A DNA stretch of 64,000 bases from Chirona hameri (GCA_036785665.1 JAXIVJ010003334.1:31512-95511); one strand, 5' to 3'; positions 24,601 to 32,499 are shown, counted from the first letter of the stretch. Notes: generated by a model not told the origin, from the letters alone. A program made the numbers and translations.

Positions 24601-27600
24601 TGACTGAATGAGTGGCTGAATGACTCGGATTGAATGACTCCGATTGAATGAATATAATTGACTGACTTGACTAATAACTTGTTATCGACCGACGGACTCG
24701 TCACTCAAAACGAGTCGCCGGAAATTGGCTGATCCGATAATTCTGCATCGTTACAACCCCCGGAGCTGGCGCTCATTGGAATAATTACCTCACCGTATCC
24801 GGCAGCATCTTGCACATCTCGGAGACGTGTCAGTCAGTCTGTCACCTCGCCTAGGCGGACACCTGTGCGGTCGTCTCGCCCCCTATCGGCCGTCAAATCC
24901 GGTCCCGCGCGCTCATTAAACGAGATCGGGCCGTTTCTGCGCACGCCCAAAAACAAACCGTCTCGGGCGGGCGACAAAAACGACGCGTGCGTGCCGAACG
25001 CGGCGCGACGCGGCGATGGCGTGCGCCGCATCAGATAATATTTGTATTTTAGAGTGATCCCGGTGCGCTGACGCCCGCTGCTGTTGATTAATTAACCGTC
25101 TCTGGCGCGGGTCGAACGCGAAGGGCTGCTCGTGAATAAGTAACGAGTGGCGGCCGGCGGTTCGTGACCGGGTGCGTTAGCGACCGGCCTGACCCACATC
25201 ACTATCGCCACCCACCCACCGCAACACGAAGCACAGCGAGGCTGGTTCGAACCCAGACTGGATCAATGGAGGAGGGACACTGTGGAAGGTGCATCCCTCT
25301 TCTAACAGCCTTAGTCACCGTTTTCTTAATGAACCAGCATGATTGCATTTGGATCTTACATAGATGTTAAAACGTATTCAACAGTGGTTAGGCTAAACAA
25401 TTTTGTAGCACATGATTTGCATCCCTAAAAATAACGGATAATGAATGTGCCATGATCTAACTTTACCACCACTTATCATTCAAACCTGATCAAAGCTGTT
25501 TTTTGTGTTAAGTTTGTTTAAGCTAGGCATCAGAACGAACATCACGGAAGCGATGGACGATATATTCACGCAGCCTAGTGCGTGTTCTGTTCACGGGCGA
25601 ATACATCCATTTTATCCCTGGTTGGTCTTCAGAACTCGATCTCAATCGACACCAACATTGCTCAGTCATGCCCGGGATGTCCGGTGCTACACGGGTGACG
25701 TCACTGCTCAGTATCGCAGGCAGTGATTGGTCAGTGCTGTGTCAGGGCGGCCGTTGATTGGCCCTCGCTTCCCAAGGCAGCGGGTGGTAACCGGGCGTTG
25801 CACGCTGTCGCGCCGCCGCGCCGCGCCGCGTCGCCGCCCGACGCGAGCCGCGAATGCCGCTGTTGCACCGCGAAAGCCACGGTCGCGCCGCGAAAACCGA
25901 CGCTGCGACGCGCCGGCTATGACGATCTGAAAACAATGCGGGATACCAATTAGCGACTCTTTTTCCCGCTACCTGGCGACTCCTGACTCGAGCTGCGCGA
26001 GGCGGCTGACGCAGAGACGAGACGCTCCGAGACAGACGGGTGACGGGTGACGGGTGACGGGTGACGGGTGACGGGTGACGGGTGACGGGTGACGGGTGAC
26101 GGGTGACGGGTGACGGGTGACGGGTGACGGGTGACGGGTGACGGGTGACGGGTGACGGGTGACGGGTGACGGGTGACGGGTGACGGGTGACGGGTGACGG
26201 GTGACGGGTGACGGGTGACGGGTGACGGGTGACGGGTGACGGGTGACGGGTGACGGGTGACGGGTGACGGGTGACGGGTGACGGGTGACGGGTGACGGGT
26301 GACGGGTGACGGGTGACGGGTGACGGGTGACGGGTGACGGGTGACGGGTGACGGGTGACGGGTGACGGGTGACGGGTGACGGGTGACGGGTGACGGGTGA
26401 CGGGTGACGGGTGACGGGTGATATGTGACGGGTGACGGGTGACGGGAGACGGGTGACGGGTGACGGGTGACGGGTGACGGGTGACGGGTGACGGGTGACG
26501 GGTGCTGTGACGGGTGACGGGTGACGGGTGACGGGTGACGGGTGACGGGTGACGGGTGACGGGTGACGGGTGACGGGTGACGGGTGACGGGTGACGGGTG
26601 ACGGGTGACGTGTGACGGGTGACGTGTGACGGGTGACGGGTGACGGGTGACGGGTGACGGGTGACGGGTGACGGGTGACGGGTGTTGAGGGAGCTGATGT
26701 ACGGCCCTTTGTACTCGCCGCCGCCAACCGCAGCGTGGCCTGCGGAGACAGCTTTGTTTTACTGTGGTTGCTCAAGCTGCTAAGACGGCTGAGAGGGCTT
26801 TTTATGGGCGCATTGTCTGGTAGAAGCCACCATCATTAGTTTCGGTTTGGCTGCTCGGGGATTGTTGCGCAGAGCTGGCTGGATTTCTGGGTAGCTAACG
26901 CTGTTTTGACTGTGAGAACACAAAAGGTGTCGTAAACGGTTCGCTTGCACTAAAGTGACAGAGGTTATTCAATTGATTTTCTTGCTTCGAACAAACGACG
27001 CAATTAAAACCTGATAGTGTGTGATGCAATCTCAGTTGTTACTGTCGTCTCAACCTCCCGATCAATCGATAAGACTGTGATGCGGTTTAATTACCTGCTC
27101 ATTCTGCTTCGCCACTTGCTCATTTACCCTGCGAATCAGACATTGGTGATATTGCGATAGCTAATCATTGAGTAGGTATAAAATAGGTAACTCTGTTTTC
27201 TCTAATGGCAGGTTTGGTTTTCCAACAGACGAGCGAAGTGGAGGCGCCACCAGCGCATGAACATGCTTCAGGACCGGCCGGGCTTCGGCCCCCCTGGCTC
27301 CCCTGGCTCGGACGCTACCACCCCTGGCTCTCCGCCCCCATCCCCCCAACCCTGCTCCGCCCCCTCCCCACTACCCCCGGCGGTGGCGCCGACCGCCAAC
27401 ATCCAGAGCGAACATAGCGCTTTCGTACCTCCTGTCCTCCGCCGCGGAACTTCGGTCGACTCGCCGGCGTCGTCGGACTGCGTCGGCCTGGACCTGTCCA
27501 TGCGCGGCCCGGACGGGTCCACGCAGCCATCGGAGGGGAGGCCTGATGACGAGTCCGACGACGGCGCCGAGTCGGATGTGAGCGTCGGGGAGGACACGCC

Positions 27601-27628
27601 CTCTGGCGACGCTCCGGACCTCAGATAG
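425..27628 (+). CDS. eyg: Eyegone-type Pax transcription factor (RED domain + paired-class homeodomain), six coding exons
   Basis: Spliced from 425-557, 8574-8765, 11013-11156, 20011-20280, 24273-24475 and 27212-27628. Total 1359 nt, 452 residues. Order in the protein: Pro/Ala-rich N terminus (1-45); Gln/Met/Ser-rich stretch and the linker that replaces the PAI half of the paired domain (about 55-108, with RLLELNRYTMRPYDLAQQM); RED half of the paired domain (about 110-177, with NKIEQYKRENPTIFAWEIRE and PSVSSINRIL); Ala/Tyr/Pro-rich spacer; homeodomain at 269-328 with W48, F49, S50, N51 and R53 in place; Pro/Ser-rich then acidic C terminus. A missing PAI subdomain with an intact RED and Ser50 homeodomain is the hallmark of eyegone/twin of eyegone. 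In flies these nuclear proteins act in eye growth, largely as repressors. Every junction is GT-AG and in phase. Exon 1 is the least certain part. Only one such gene is in the window, so eyg versus toe cannot be settled. Confidence 0.9.
2277..2370 (+). repeat. Short minisatellite (CTGCCCATACA-type units)
   Basis: TGCCCATACAGATACACTCTC and its variant with CACAGTACACTCTC alternate: two copies of a roughly 42-bp dimer plus a partial unit. Confidence 0.85.
5082..5470 (+). repeat. AGGTCA-family dispersed repeat fragment with a poly-C tract
   Basis: A C-tract of about 19 bases (5142-5160) is followed by GTCAATAATGAGGTCACCAG at 5261, which closely matches GTCAATATTGAGATCACCAG near 33447 in the same orientation. 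A 'tatctcg...aact' stretch follows in both. No coding capacity is visible. Its ends are not defined. Confidence 0.5.
6345..6890 (+). repeat. Degenerate minisatellite, about 25-35 bp units
   Basis: Repeated variants of CTCTCAGACCGGCCGAGGGCC, spaced about 25-35 bp, with many substitutions and indels. It looks like an old tandem array. The 106-codon open frame on the - strand across it is a by-product. Confidence 0.6.
7276..7382 (+). repeat. Poly-C and poly-G tracts
   Basis: A run of about 17 C (7278-7294) followed by three runs of about 8-10 G (7320-7370), possibly a remnant of the G/C-tract MITEs seen elsewhere in the window. No terminal repeats found here. Confidence 0.7.
8115..8378 (+). mobile_element. 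hAT-like MITE (264 bp) with G-tract and C-tract ends
   Basis: Terminal inverted repeats CATAGGCGTAGGAAC (left) and, reverse-complemented, CAGGAACGTAGGAAC (right) agree at 11 of 15 bases. Flanking 8-mers ATGGCATG (8107-8114) and ATTGCATG (8379-8386) differ at one base, fitting the 8-bp target duplication of hAT elements. A G-tract follows the left end and a C-tract plus (CA)n precedes the right end. Same size and layout as the element at 31725-31989. No transposase; non-autonomous. Confidence 0.65.
8574..8765 (+). CDS. eyg: eyegone coding exon 2 (PAI-replacing linker)
   Basis: Acceptor TGTTGCAG at 8573, donor CTCA|GTAAGT at 8765/8766; 192 nt, phase 1 at both ends. It encodes PPQLRELYSSHGLS, a short Ser-Gln-Met repeat, then ARLLELNRYTMRPYDLAQQM and ISQQTAVTKLL. 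The RLLEL...YDLAQ.M..Q.AV.KLL block is the stretch that precedes the RED domain in eyegone proteins, where other Pax proteins carry the PAI subdomain. The Ser-Gln-Met codons are a small in-frame microsatellite (8621-8665) that could vary in length. The 3' two-thirds of this exon are copied in tandem just downstream. Confidence 0.85.
8771..8896 (+). pseudogene. Tandem copy of eyegone exon 2 (possible alternative exon)
   Basis: From 8776 the sequence repeats 8645-8765 at an offset of 131 bp, through the splice donor (second GTAAGT at 8897). Five bases differ in about 125; four are silent and one changes Gln to Lys (YDLAQ to YDLAK). Reading straight through from exon 2 hits a stop at 8819-8821, because 131 is not a multiple of three. 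The copy lacks the original acceptor. The only nearby AG in the right phase is the one inside the first copy's own donor (GTAAG|TTCAC, exon start 8771), with a poor pyrimidine tract. It may be a mutually exclusive exon, an alternative first exon starting at ATG 8776, a very recent non-functional copy, or an assembly error. Confidence 0.55.
10971..11012 (+). other. eyg: Duplicated 3' splice site giving an optional 14-codon, in-frame extension of exon 3
   Basis: The acceptor region of exon 3 occurs twice: GACGCCTCTTCC...CTTCTCCCCAG ends at 10970 and GACGCCTCTTCC...CTTCTCCTCAG ends at 11012. Both have good pyrimidine tracts. The spacing of 42 nt keeps the frame, and the extra segment has no stop; it would insert VIPTDASSCFSSG just before GSLRP at the start of the RED domain. 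Eyegone proteins I know join the linker to the RED domain directly, so the downstream acceptor is probably the main one. Confidence 0.5.
11013..11156 (+). CDS. eyg: eyegone coding exon 3 (RED domain, first part)
   Basis: Acceptor at 11012, donor GATG|GTGAGT at 11156/11157; 144 nt, phase 1 at both ends. It encodes GSLRPAGVIGGSKPKVATP and VVNKIEQYKRENPTIFAWEI, the first helices of the RED half of the paired domain and the KIEQYKRENP.IFAWEIR signature shared by all Pax proteins. A hexanucleotide ACTCAG microsatellite starts 20 nt after the donor. Confidence 0.95.
11176..11221 (+). repeat. (ACTCAG)n hexanucleotide microsatellite
   Basis: About eight tandem ACTCAG units starting 20 nt after the exon 3 donor. 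Confidence 0.95.
12554..12840 (+). repeat. (CCGCCA)n hexanucleotide microsatellite, about 290 bp
   Basis: Near-perfect CCGCCA units with CCGCCG and CCACCA variants at the ends. It yields long poly-Pro, His-Arg and Thr-Ala frames on the + strand and poly-Gly on the - strand; all are repeat artefacts. Confidence 0.95.
13950..14600 (+). promoter_or_regulatory. CpG-rich island inside eyegone intron 3
   Basis: GC- and CpG-dense block with CAG/CGG trinucleotide runs (13960-14015, 14165-14195) and short AGTCAGCACG repeats (14270-14310). It is open in several frames because of composition, not coding. Could be an alternative promoter or intragenic island; no splice-consistent exon was found. Confidence 0.35.
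16008..16747 (+). repeat. 54-bp minisatellite, about 13 copies
   Basis: Units read GGTCTTCTGTGGACGGGCGC, then AGTGCAGGCTGACGCAGGTC, then AGTGGCAGGCGGCA. Variant units with GCGCCGACTGTGCAGGACGG sit at both ends and at about 16280. Because 54 is a multiple of three, long repetitive frames exist on both strands; no protein is implied. Confidence 0.95.
17990..18260 (+). promoter_or_regulatory. Small CpG-rich block in intron 3
   Basis: GC-rich stretch with repeated GTCAGCGACGTCAGTGGCG (three CGTCAG-type units, 18135-18165) and a CGG run (18193-18210). Function unknown. Confidence 0.3.
20011..20280 (+). CDS. eyg: eyegone coding exon 4 (RED domain, recognition helix, and spacer)
   Basis: Acceptor TCCACAG at 20010, donor CGAAG|GTGAGT at 20280/20281; 270 nt, phase 1 at both ends. 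It starts with GVCTNNTAPSVSSINRILRN, the end of the RED domain with its recognition helix, followed by RAAERAAAEFARVAGYGFYH, a basic/Ala-rich tail also found in eyegone. The rest (about residues 197-246) is a Pro/Ser/Thr-rich spacer with no recognised domain. The splice point inside the conserved ...ADG|VCTN... sequence joins exons 3 and 4 without a gap. Confidence 0.95.
20354..20437 (+). mobile_element. tRNA-like sequence, probable head of a SINE
   Basis: CCCCTGTAGCTCAGTCGGGA resembles a tRNA 5' end with Pol III box A, and GGTTCGAGTC (20416-20425) is a good box B about 52 bp on. The anticodon and T arms do not fold well, so a working tRNA is unlikely; a tRNA-derived SINE or tRNA pseudogene fits better. 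The 3' limit is not clear; a tail shared with 29926-29970 lies at 20619-20660. Confidence 0.45.
20619..20660 (+). repeat. Dispersed repeat fragment (CCTGACCTCGGAAAT...)
   Basis: CCTGACCTCGGAAAT, then CCATTCAAA and a TTC.GACTA motif, shared with 29926-29970 in the same order. Possibly the 3' tail of the SINE whose head is at 20354. Confidence 0.5.
20741..20770 (+). repeat. (GGGAT)n-like microsatellite
   Basis: Short run of GGGAT units with one GGGTAT interruption. Confidence 0.85.
21869..22157 (+). mobile_element. GATTCA-rich MITE, truncated copy
   Basis: Begins with the same terminal sequence GCAGACTGGTTATTGATT as the complete element at 31020-31363, and stays collinear and highly similar for about 290 bp. 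It then stops before the right terminal repeat. It lies in eyegone intron 4. Confidence 0.85.
23059..23780 (+). promoter_or_regulatory. CCGACA repeat and CpG-rich island in intron 4
   Basis: 23066-23104 is a short CCGACAC/CGCGCCGACAC tandem. 23200-23350 and 23570-23780 are CpG-rich. Between them (23370-23450) is AT-richer sequence with several TAAT cores (for example GGCTAATTATCCATCTAATG). The mixture could be a regulatory element for eyegone; there is no direct proof. Confidence 0.3.
24273..24475 (+). CDS. eyg: eyegone coding exon 5 (homeodomain residues 1-46)
   Basis: Acceptor CCTGCAG at 24272, donor GTTCAG|GTGAGC at 24475/24476; 203 nt, ending in phase 0. After an acidic Ser/Asp/Glu stretch it encodes FRRNRTTFSQEQLEELEKEF and EKTHYPCVNARERLASRTVL, helices 1 and 2 of a paired-class homeodomain. 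The intron falls between homeodomain positions 46 and 47, a well-known intron position in paired-class genes. Confidence 0.95.
24585..24672 (+). repeat. TGACTGA / GAATGACT simple repeats
   Basis: Loose tandem variants of TGACTGA and TTGAATGACTC. Confidence 0.7.
25083..25096 (+). promoter_or_regulatory. Near-palindromic homeodomain-type site
   Basis: GTTGATTAATTAAC is a 14-bp near-palindrome with ATTA/TAAT cores, the kind of site bound by dimers of homeodomain proteins. Chance occurrence is possible. Confidence 0.25.
26036..26684 (+). repeat. (GGGTGAC)n heptanucleotide array, about 92 copies
   Basis: Almost pure 7-bp units with a few variants (near 26420, 26447, 26502 and 26610-26625). The + strand presents GGG every 7 bases with 4-base loops, the spacing needed for G-quadruplexes. 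The 268-codon Ser-Pro-Val-Thr-Arg-His repeat frame on the - strand is an artefact. Confidence 0.97.
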
Positions 27629-27630
27629 AG
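27212..27630 (+). CDS. eyg: eyegone coding exon 6 (recognition helix and C terminus)
   Basis: Acceptor ATGGCAG at 27211. The exon opens with VWFSNRRAKWRRHQRMNML, homeodomain helix 3 with Ser at position 50, typical of Pax proteins. Next come a Pro/Ser/Thr-rich segment (27275-27400), a GLDLSMRGPDG segment near 27487, and a strongly acidic tail ending SGDAPDLR, stop TAG at 27626-27628. Two bases after the stop is a strong donor (AG|GTGAGT), so the exon probably ends at 27630 and the transcript continues into a non-coding exon. The GLDLS sequence resembles the CtBP-binding PxDLS motif but lacks the Pro. Confidence 0.93.
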
Positions 27631-27794
27631 GTGAGTCTAAAGGATTGGTGACGAGGATTAAAGGTTTGGAGGCGAGGATTAAGGCTTTCTGTCTTTTACG
27701 ATACCTACCTGTTTTCTCTCAAAACCCACTTCTTTACACTTTGCTTTCCTTTAACTACTTTAATGACTTATTTGTTATACGTTGCTTTCATCAC

Positions 27795-28075
27795 TAGAGC
27801 CCTTCATGGGACACATTTTCAGCCCCCATCCCGTTCCAGCCCATTCACCCAGACCCAAACCCGTTCCAATCCAAATCCAAATCCGAATTCATAATTGATG
27901 GGGCTCCAATTCCCACCCGTTTCAACATATTTCACTTGTTGTGGTCCTAAAAAATGATATGGTCTGTCCCAAATCCGTTCCAACCCGTTACATTTCCAAA
28001 AATGGCCACATTCCCACCCATTTCCATCCCGTTCCCATGGGTTCCATGGGGATTTCCATTCCATGAAGGGCTCTA
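27795..28075 (+). mobile_element. MITE with 15-bp perfect terminal inverted repeats, TA ends (mariner-like)
   Basis: Left end TAGAGCCCTTCATGG (27795-27809), right end CCATGAAGGGCTCTA (28061-28075), a perfect inverted match. Both ends carry TA, consistent with a TA target duplication (Tc1/mariner). The interior is made of CCCGTTCCAACCC/CCCATTTCC-like units. It lies in the putative 3' UTR intron of eyegone. Confidence 0.75.
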
Positions 28076-28219
28076 TTCAGCACTTTATCACTAATCGAGG
28101 ATTTAAGCGTCTCGAGTCCTTCCATTAACTTCCTTGCTTGTTTGCGCTGCCAGTCCATCTCAAATATGTCCCAGTCTTGTGATGTCATCACTAACCCTCT
28201 CCTCCCTCTTCCATTGCAG

Positions 28220-29531
28220 GCGCTCGGCAGCGATGTTCGCTTCGACCGGCGGAAGACGAGGCTTGCGCTTTGGAGTGCTCTATTTTGCCTTGTACCGTTT
28301 GGTTCGCCGTCGTGCTCCCTACCGCCCTCACACCGACTGGGTCACCGTCCCGGCTTGGCGCCCCCGCGCCCGCCTGCGCCGCGCGCGTGTGCGGCCCACT
28401 CACCCGTGCTCTCCGGTTGGCCGTGTCAGCCGCGAGGCAATCACTACGCTGTGCGTGGTGAAACCGGCGCCAGTGTGTGCGCGTATGTACCGCACGTGTA
28501 TTGTGTGTGTATTGTGTGTGCGTGAACTGTACAGATCTGTTGTTGGTCACAATGTGACGGCGTGTATATTTATAGCATCACAACTGCATTTGATCATTGA
28601 TTGTTACCTTTATGTGCGTTTTGGTAGAGTTCCGGGTCAATGTGTCACAGGAAAACGAAATACATCTACTGCACCAGTGATCGGGTATGACGGCAAATGG
28701 GAACAGGAAAACGAAATACATCTACTGCACCAGTGATCGGGTATGACGGCAAATGGGAACAGGAAAACGAAATACATCTACTGCACCAGTGATCGGGTAT
28801 GACGGCAAATGGGAACAGGAAAACGAAATACATCTACTGCACCAGTGATCGGGTATGACGGGAAATGGGAACAGGAGCAATGACTTTCGCATTGGAAATA
28901 CCATCGGTGATAATCGCTTCTTGGAAATTTTGTTTGCCTTCACTTAGAGACCTATGGAGCTCGACGATGCAGTTTCATTGGCCAGCTTTGTGATACAAAA
29001 TCTACTTTTTGTAAAGAATGTGAAATTTGCCACATTCCCAGTAAAGTGTTTGTTAAAGACATGCTCCAGTTTCATATCCACACCCATTAGCAATGGCGTC
29101 GCTGTAGGGGGGGGGCGTCCCCCCGGTCGTCAGACAGGGGGGGATTGTCCCCCCAGTTTTGGAGACATAAATCCATACTTTGTTCGGGCATATTGCAGGT
29201 CTCAATATCATGAAAAGCATTAGGAAAACAAGACACAAGTATCAGTGCAATGGAAGAATTGAAGGGATCAGGACAATATTTTTACTTTTCTTGAGGGAGG
29301 TTGACAGGAATTTAAATGAAATTTTGGGTAGCAGAAAAACGGGCATATTATGGCGTTAATGTGCCCTGTTTGTTGTTTAGGCACACTTTGTGCTTGCTGA
29401 AAGGAAACACCGGCAGATAGTTTTACGACATTAACGTTTTGTGTGCGCATGTTTTCACTTTTCAATCACTTCGACCGAATAGCTGCAAAGAATAAGCTTC
29501 TGAAAGCTTCGAATAGCTGCAAATAAATAAA
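28220..29531 (+). other. Putative 3' UTR exon of eyegone
   Basis: A good acceptor (CTCTTCCATTGCAG, ending 28219) pairs with the donor that follows the eyegone stop codon by two bases. Sequence downstream codes for nothing I recognise. Overlapping AATAAA hexamers at 29522-29531 are the first clear poly(A) signals I find, which would give a UTR of about 1.3 kb. The far end is therefore only a guess. The stop lies within 50 nt of the last junction, so the intron should not trigger nonsense-mediated decay. The exon includes the 56-bp tandem array at 28646-28877. Confidence 0.35.
28646..28877 (+). repeat. 56-bp tandem repeat, four copies plus a partial fifth
   Basis: AGGAAAACGAAATACATCTA recurs at 28649, 28705, 28761 and 28817. 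Copies are nearly identical. If the 3' exon is real, this is in the eyegone 3' UTR. Confidence 0.95.
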
Positions 29532-29634
29532 CTTCTGAAAACCATGATTATACGGTCATACGTATATTTGTCCCCCTAGTTGACGGAAGACCTCACTCCG
29601 CTCGGTAATCAAACTGTTTATGCCGGGTGCAAAC

Positions 29635-29925
29635 TAGGGATGCAAATTTCAGGACCACGGAGCCGGCGCCGGGCCCAAATTCAGGGCCGGCGGGCTTGAA
29701 GCTGTGTCTGAACTCAGGCTTGCAGGTCTCATGCCGGGCTCAGCACAAAGTTCGGGGTTACAATTTTGTTCAATGTATAATAAAGTAGACATGCAGATTG
29801 CTGGCTGCCGGGCCTGGCGGGTGCTGCCACATGTGTCCGGGCTTGATGCCGGTGCTAACTAATTTATAAGCGGTGGCGGTGGCGATGCCGGTTCCCGTTT
29901 TTGGATATTAGTCTTTGCATCTCTA
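29635..29925 (+). mobile_element. hAT-like MITE (291 bp)
   Basis: Ends TAGGGATGCAAA and, inverted, TAGAGATGCAAA (one mismatch in 12), a terminal sequence typical of hAT elements. Flanking 8-mers GTGCAAAC and GTCCTGAC agree at 5 of 8, so the target duplication is decayed or wrong. GC-rich interior with repeated GCCGG; no coding. Confidence 0.55.
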
Positions 29926-31019
29926 GTCCTGACCTCGGAAATATATCCATTCAAAGGCTTCTGACTACATTTATAAAACAAAATATGCAAGAAATTGCGT
30001 TCAAGTTCTGCCCAAATGCGTTCGGAGTTTGCAAACCGAGGTAGTTTTCGAATAACTACTTCATCCATTACTCCAAGTACATGAGTTACTTCATCCGCAT
30101 CCGTCTCGGCCACCCGTCCACAAACGACTACCCCGCATAACGAGCCAGCGGCAGTCACCGGTTCCGGGGCGATCCGTCCTCCTGGTACAGTTACGGGCAC
30201 CCCGGGTCGGCCAGCATGCAGAACAGTGAGATGCGCAGAGCTTATGCAGAATATCCGGAAAAGAACACGCCAGTGACGTTGTCTTGTATCGCACCACCGA
30301 CCTCCTAAATATCTATAAAACCCTGACGCTGACCCCCATGACCACTGAGCTAGTGTCTCCCGAAAGCAAAATCAAAAAGCCAGTCCAGTGGCAGCCGGGT
30401 GGCACATATAATTTATGATATTCACGGCATATTAAGAATAATTAGAATTGCACTCTATTGCGATCATGGATCGACGGCAAATTTGCATAAGATAGCGCAA
30501 CCCTACATCCCACTAACATGCAAATTTCGAGTTTTTGCTGCAAAGTGCGCAGAATTATTAAGCAATCGGGTGACAACCGAAAGGCCATACGGACACCTAG
30601 GTGACTGCCACTTCTTATCGTGGTGTGCCTGCCATACGCGGAACTAGCGCCGGGCGCCGGAGCGCCCGTCCGGGCCTGCCGCCAGTGGGTTTTCGGTATA
30701 CAACTGCATATTTCGAAGTCTAGCAGAAAAACTGCAAGGAGTAACAAATATGTTCTCTGGATTCTGTTGGATTATGCAATGCTGTAGCATTCTACACTAT
30801 TGCCAAAGACGTGACACCACCGCCGACGCAGCTTGAGACATTTTAAGAAAAAACTATTGATTTATTGCCAATGTTAAATCTGGGGAAATCGCCTGATTTA
30901 GGGTGAACGGCGGCGCAATACCACGGGTATCTAAAAAATAAGGACGCTGTCAAAAATGTGCTTTGCCTCCTGAGAGAAGACATTTCAATTACCACACCAT
31001 CTAAATTTGAGCCTTCCAC
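29926..31019. other. No gene seen; one repeat fragment at 29926-29970
   Basis: 29926-29970 shares CCTGACCTCGGAAAT...CCATTCAAA with 20619-20660. The rest is unremarkable; a GC-rich spot with GCCGGGCGCCGG occurs at 30648-30680. Confidence 0.5.
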
Positions 31020-31363
31020 GCAGACTGGTTATTGATTCCCCTTTTTTGGAAGGATTCAATCACAATTCATTTTGGAATATGAATGATTCAGTCACCGTTT
31101 GATTCATGGATAACCATTTTGAGAAATGATTCCTTCCGATTCAAAGAATCAAACATTTTTGATCAAATCACATTTGACTCACCATTGAAATAGCACCGCA
31201 CAGTCTTTTGGATTCAATCAGCCTTGTTTATATGCGGGTTTTGATTCAATCATGATTCACGAATAAAAAAATCTGGTGGTGAATCGATTCTTCTTTGATT
31301 CAAGGGATTGTGATTGAACGATTCCAATCGATTCTATCAGAGTCCAATCAATAACCAGTCTGC
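31020..31363 (+). mobile_element. GATTCA-rich MITE, complete copy (344 bp)
   Basis: Perfect 18-bp terminal inverted repeats: GCAGACTGGTTATTGATT at 31020-31037 and its complement at 31346-31363. The interior carries over a dozen GATTCA/GAATCA motifs in both orientations. No open frame. A clear target duplication is not visible. Highly similar to the truncated copy at 21869-22157. Confidence 0.9.
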
Positions 31364-31724
31364 CCCCACCCTCGATACTGAGGCCGCTTTGCCAGGCTGA
31401 TTGCATGCAATACTTCGCCTACAACTAAACGCATATGTTAGCTAGTTCTTATATTAGCGTAAACAATGTTTTTTAATGAATGTAGGACGAAAAACACCCT
31501 CGAACGCGATGTGTAAGGAGCATCGCATCAAATTTAACATCATTTACCTAAGTTGAAAACTAAATAGTTAATATTTCGTGGGTTTGTATTTTCGTGAAAC
31601 ACTGCGCGCTTGTATTTGGACAACTGCAGAGACGTTTTTTTTGCACTAAAATTAACGTGGATGTGCATGCACTTAAAACTGCTTAATTGACAAATATTCC
31701 GTTGGGTATTAGATTGGCGATGGC

Positions 31725-31989
31725 CAGTAGCGTACCCAGGATTCACTCCAGGAGGGGGCAATTTTTGCGCAGGGGGGGGGGGGGGGGGCATTAAGTACCC
31801 CCACCAAAAACTCACCGGATTTGGCCCACTAGATTTTTAAAAGGCCATATTGCCACAATTTTTCTCTAAACAAAATAAAAAATCATTCATTTTTTCGACC
31901 AAAGGGGGCAGGTACATACCTTCAGGGGGGGGGGGGAATTGCCCCGTTTGCCCCCCCCCCCCCCCCCCCCCCCCTTGTGTACGCCTATG
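31725..31989 (+). mobile_element. hAT-like MITE (265 bp) with perfect 8-bp target duplication
   Basis: Left end CAGTAGCGTAC, right end inverted CATAGGCGTAC. Flanked on both sides by GCGATGGC (31717-31724 and 31990-31997), a perfect 8-bp target duplication. A G-tract (31770-31788) follows the left end and a C-tract (31950-31974) precedes the right. Same family or layout as 8115-8378. No transposase. Confidence 0.8.
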
Positions 31990-32269
31990 GCGATGGCTGA
32001 GATTGCTATCAAACCTTAATTAGAACACAGAACAAGTATCTTTTAGTCACATGTCACCAACGAAACTTACTCATTAAATGTAACGTTAGTCCTCCGTCAT
32101 TCCACTGCAACATTCCACTGTCATTTTCACCGGCGGTGGTATCGTCGGCTTTGACCTGAACTTATACGCTGCTGTTGTTTAGTGTTTACATCTCCTTTAG
32201 TGTGAGGAGGAGATAGACAGTGGCGCACCGAGTATACGGTCATTCAAGGCATGACCTGACCCATGCAAA

Positions 32270-32490
32270 GCTGGCGCCTCTCCGATCAGTGACGGCGCCC
32301 CTCCGGCTAATGACGGCGTCCCTCTGGCCAGTGACCGCCCTCCCCGGCCAGTGACGGCGCTCTTGCGGCCAGTGACGGCGCCCCCGACCAGTGACGGCGC
32401 CCCTGCCATAGCCGGCGCCTCTCCGGCCCGTGACAGCGCCTCTCCGGCCAGCGACGGCGCCCCTCCGACCAGTGACGGTGCCCCCTTCAA
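32270..32490 (+). repeat. About 21-bp minisatellite, about 11 copies
   Basis: Variants of GTGACGGCGCCCCTCCGGCCA in tandem, each with the palindrome GGCGCC. Gives long repetitive frames on the - strand that are not genes. Confidence 0.9.
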
Positions 32491-32499
32491 ACCACAGTA

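Larger units (their letters stand above)
24476..27211 (+). other. eyegone intron 5 (2.7 kb), splitting the homeobox
   Basis: Contains TGACTGA/GAATGACT simple repeats (24585-24672), a palindromic homeodomain-type site (25083), a CpG-rich stretch (25780-25930) and the GGGTGAC array (26036-26684). No gene seen in 24720-26030 or 26700-27200. Confidence 0.75.

Noticed and set aside
25164..25260. A tRNA gene (box B-like GGTTCGAACCC near 25241)
   Set aside because: No convincing box A or cloverleaf upstream at the right distance.
26036..26684. Interstitial telomere sequence
   Set aside because: The unit is GGGTGAC, not the arthropod TTAGG or vertebrate TTAGGG repeat.
28134..28736. A 200-codon + strand protein after eyegone
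   Set aside because: Crosses the likely intron/3' UTR boundary and runs into a 56-bp tandem array; no recognisable domain.
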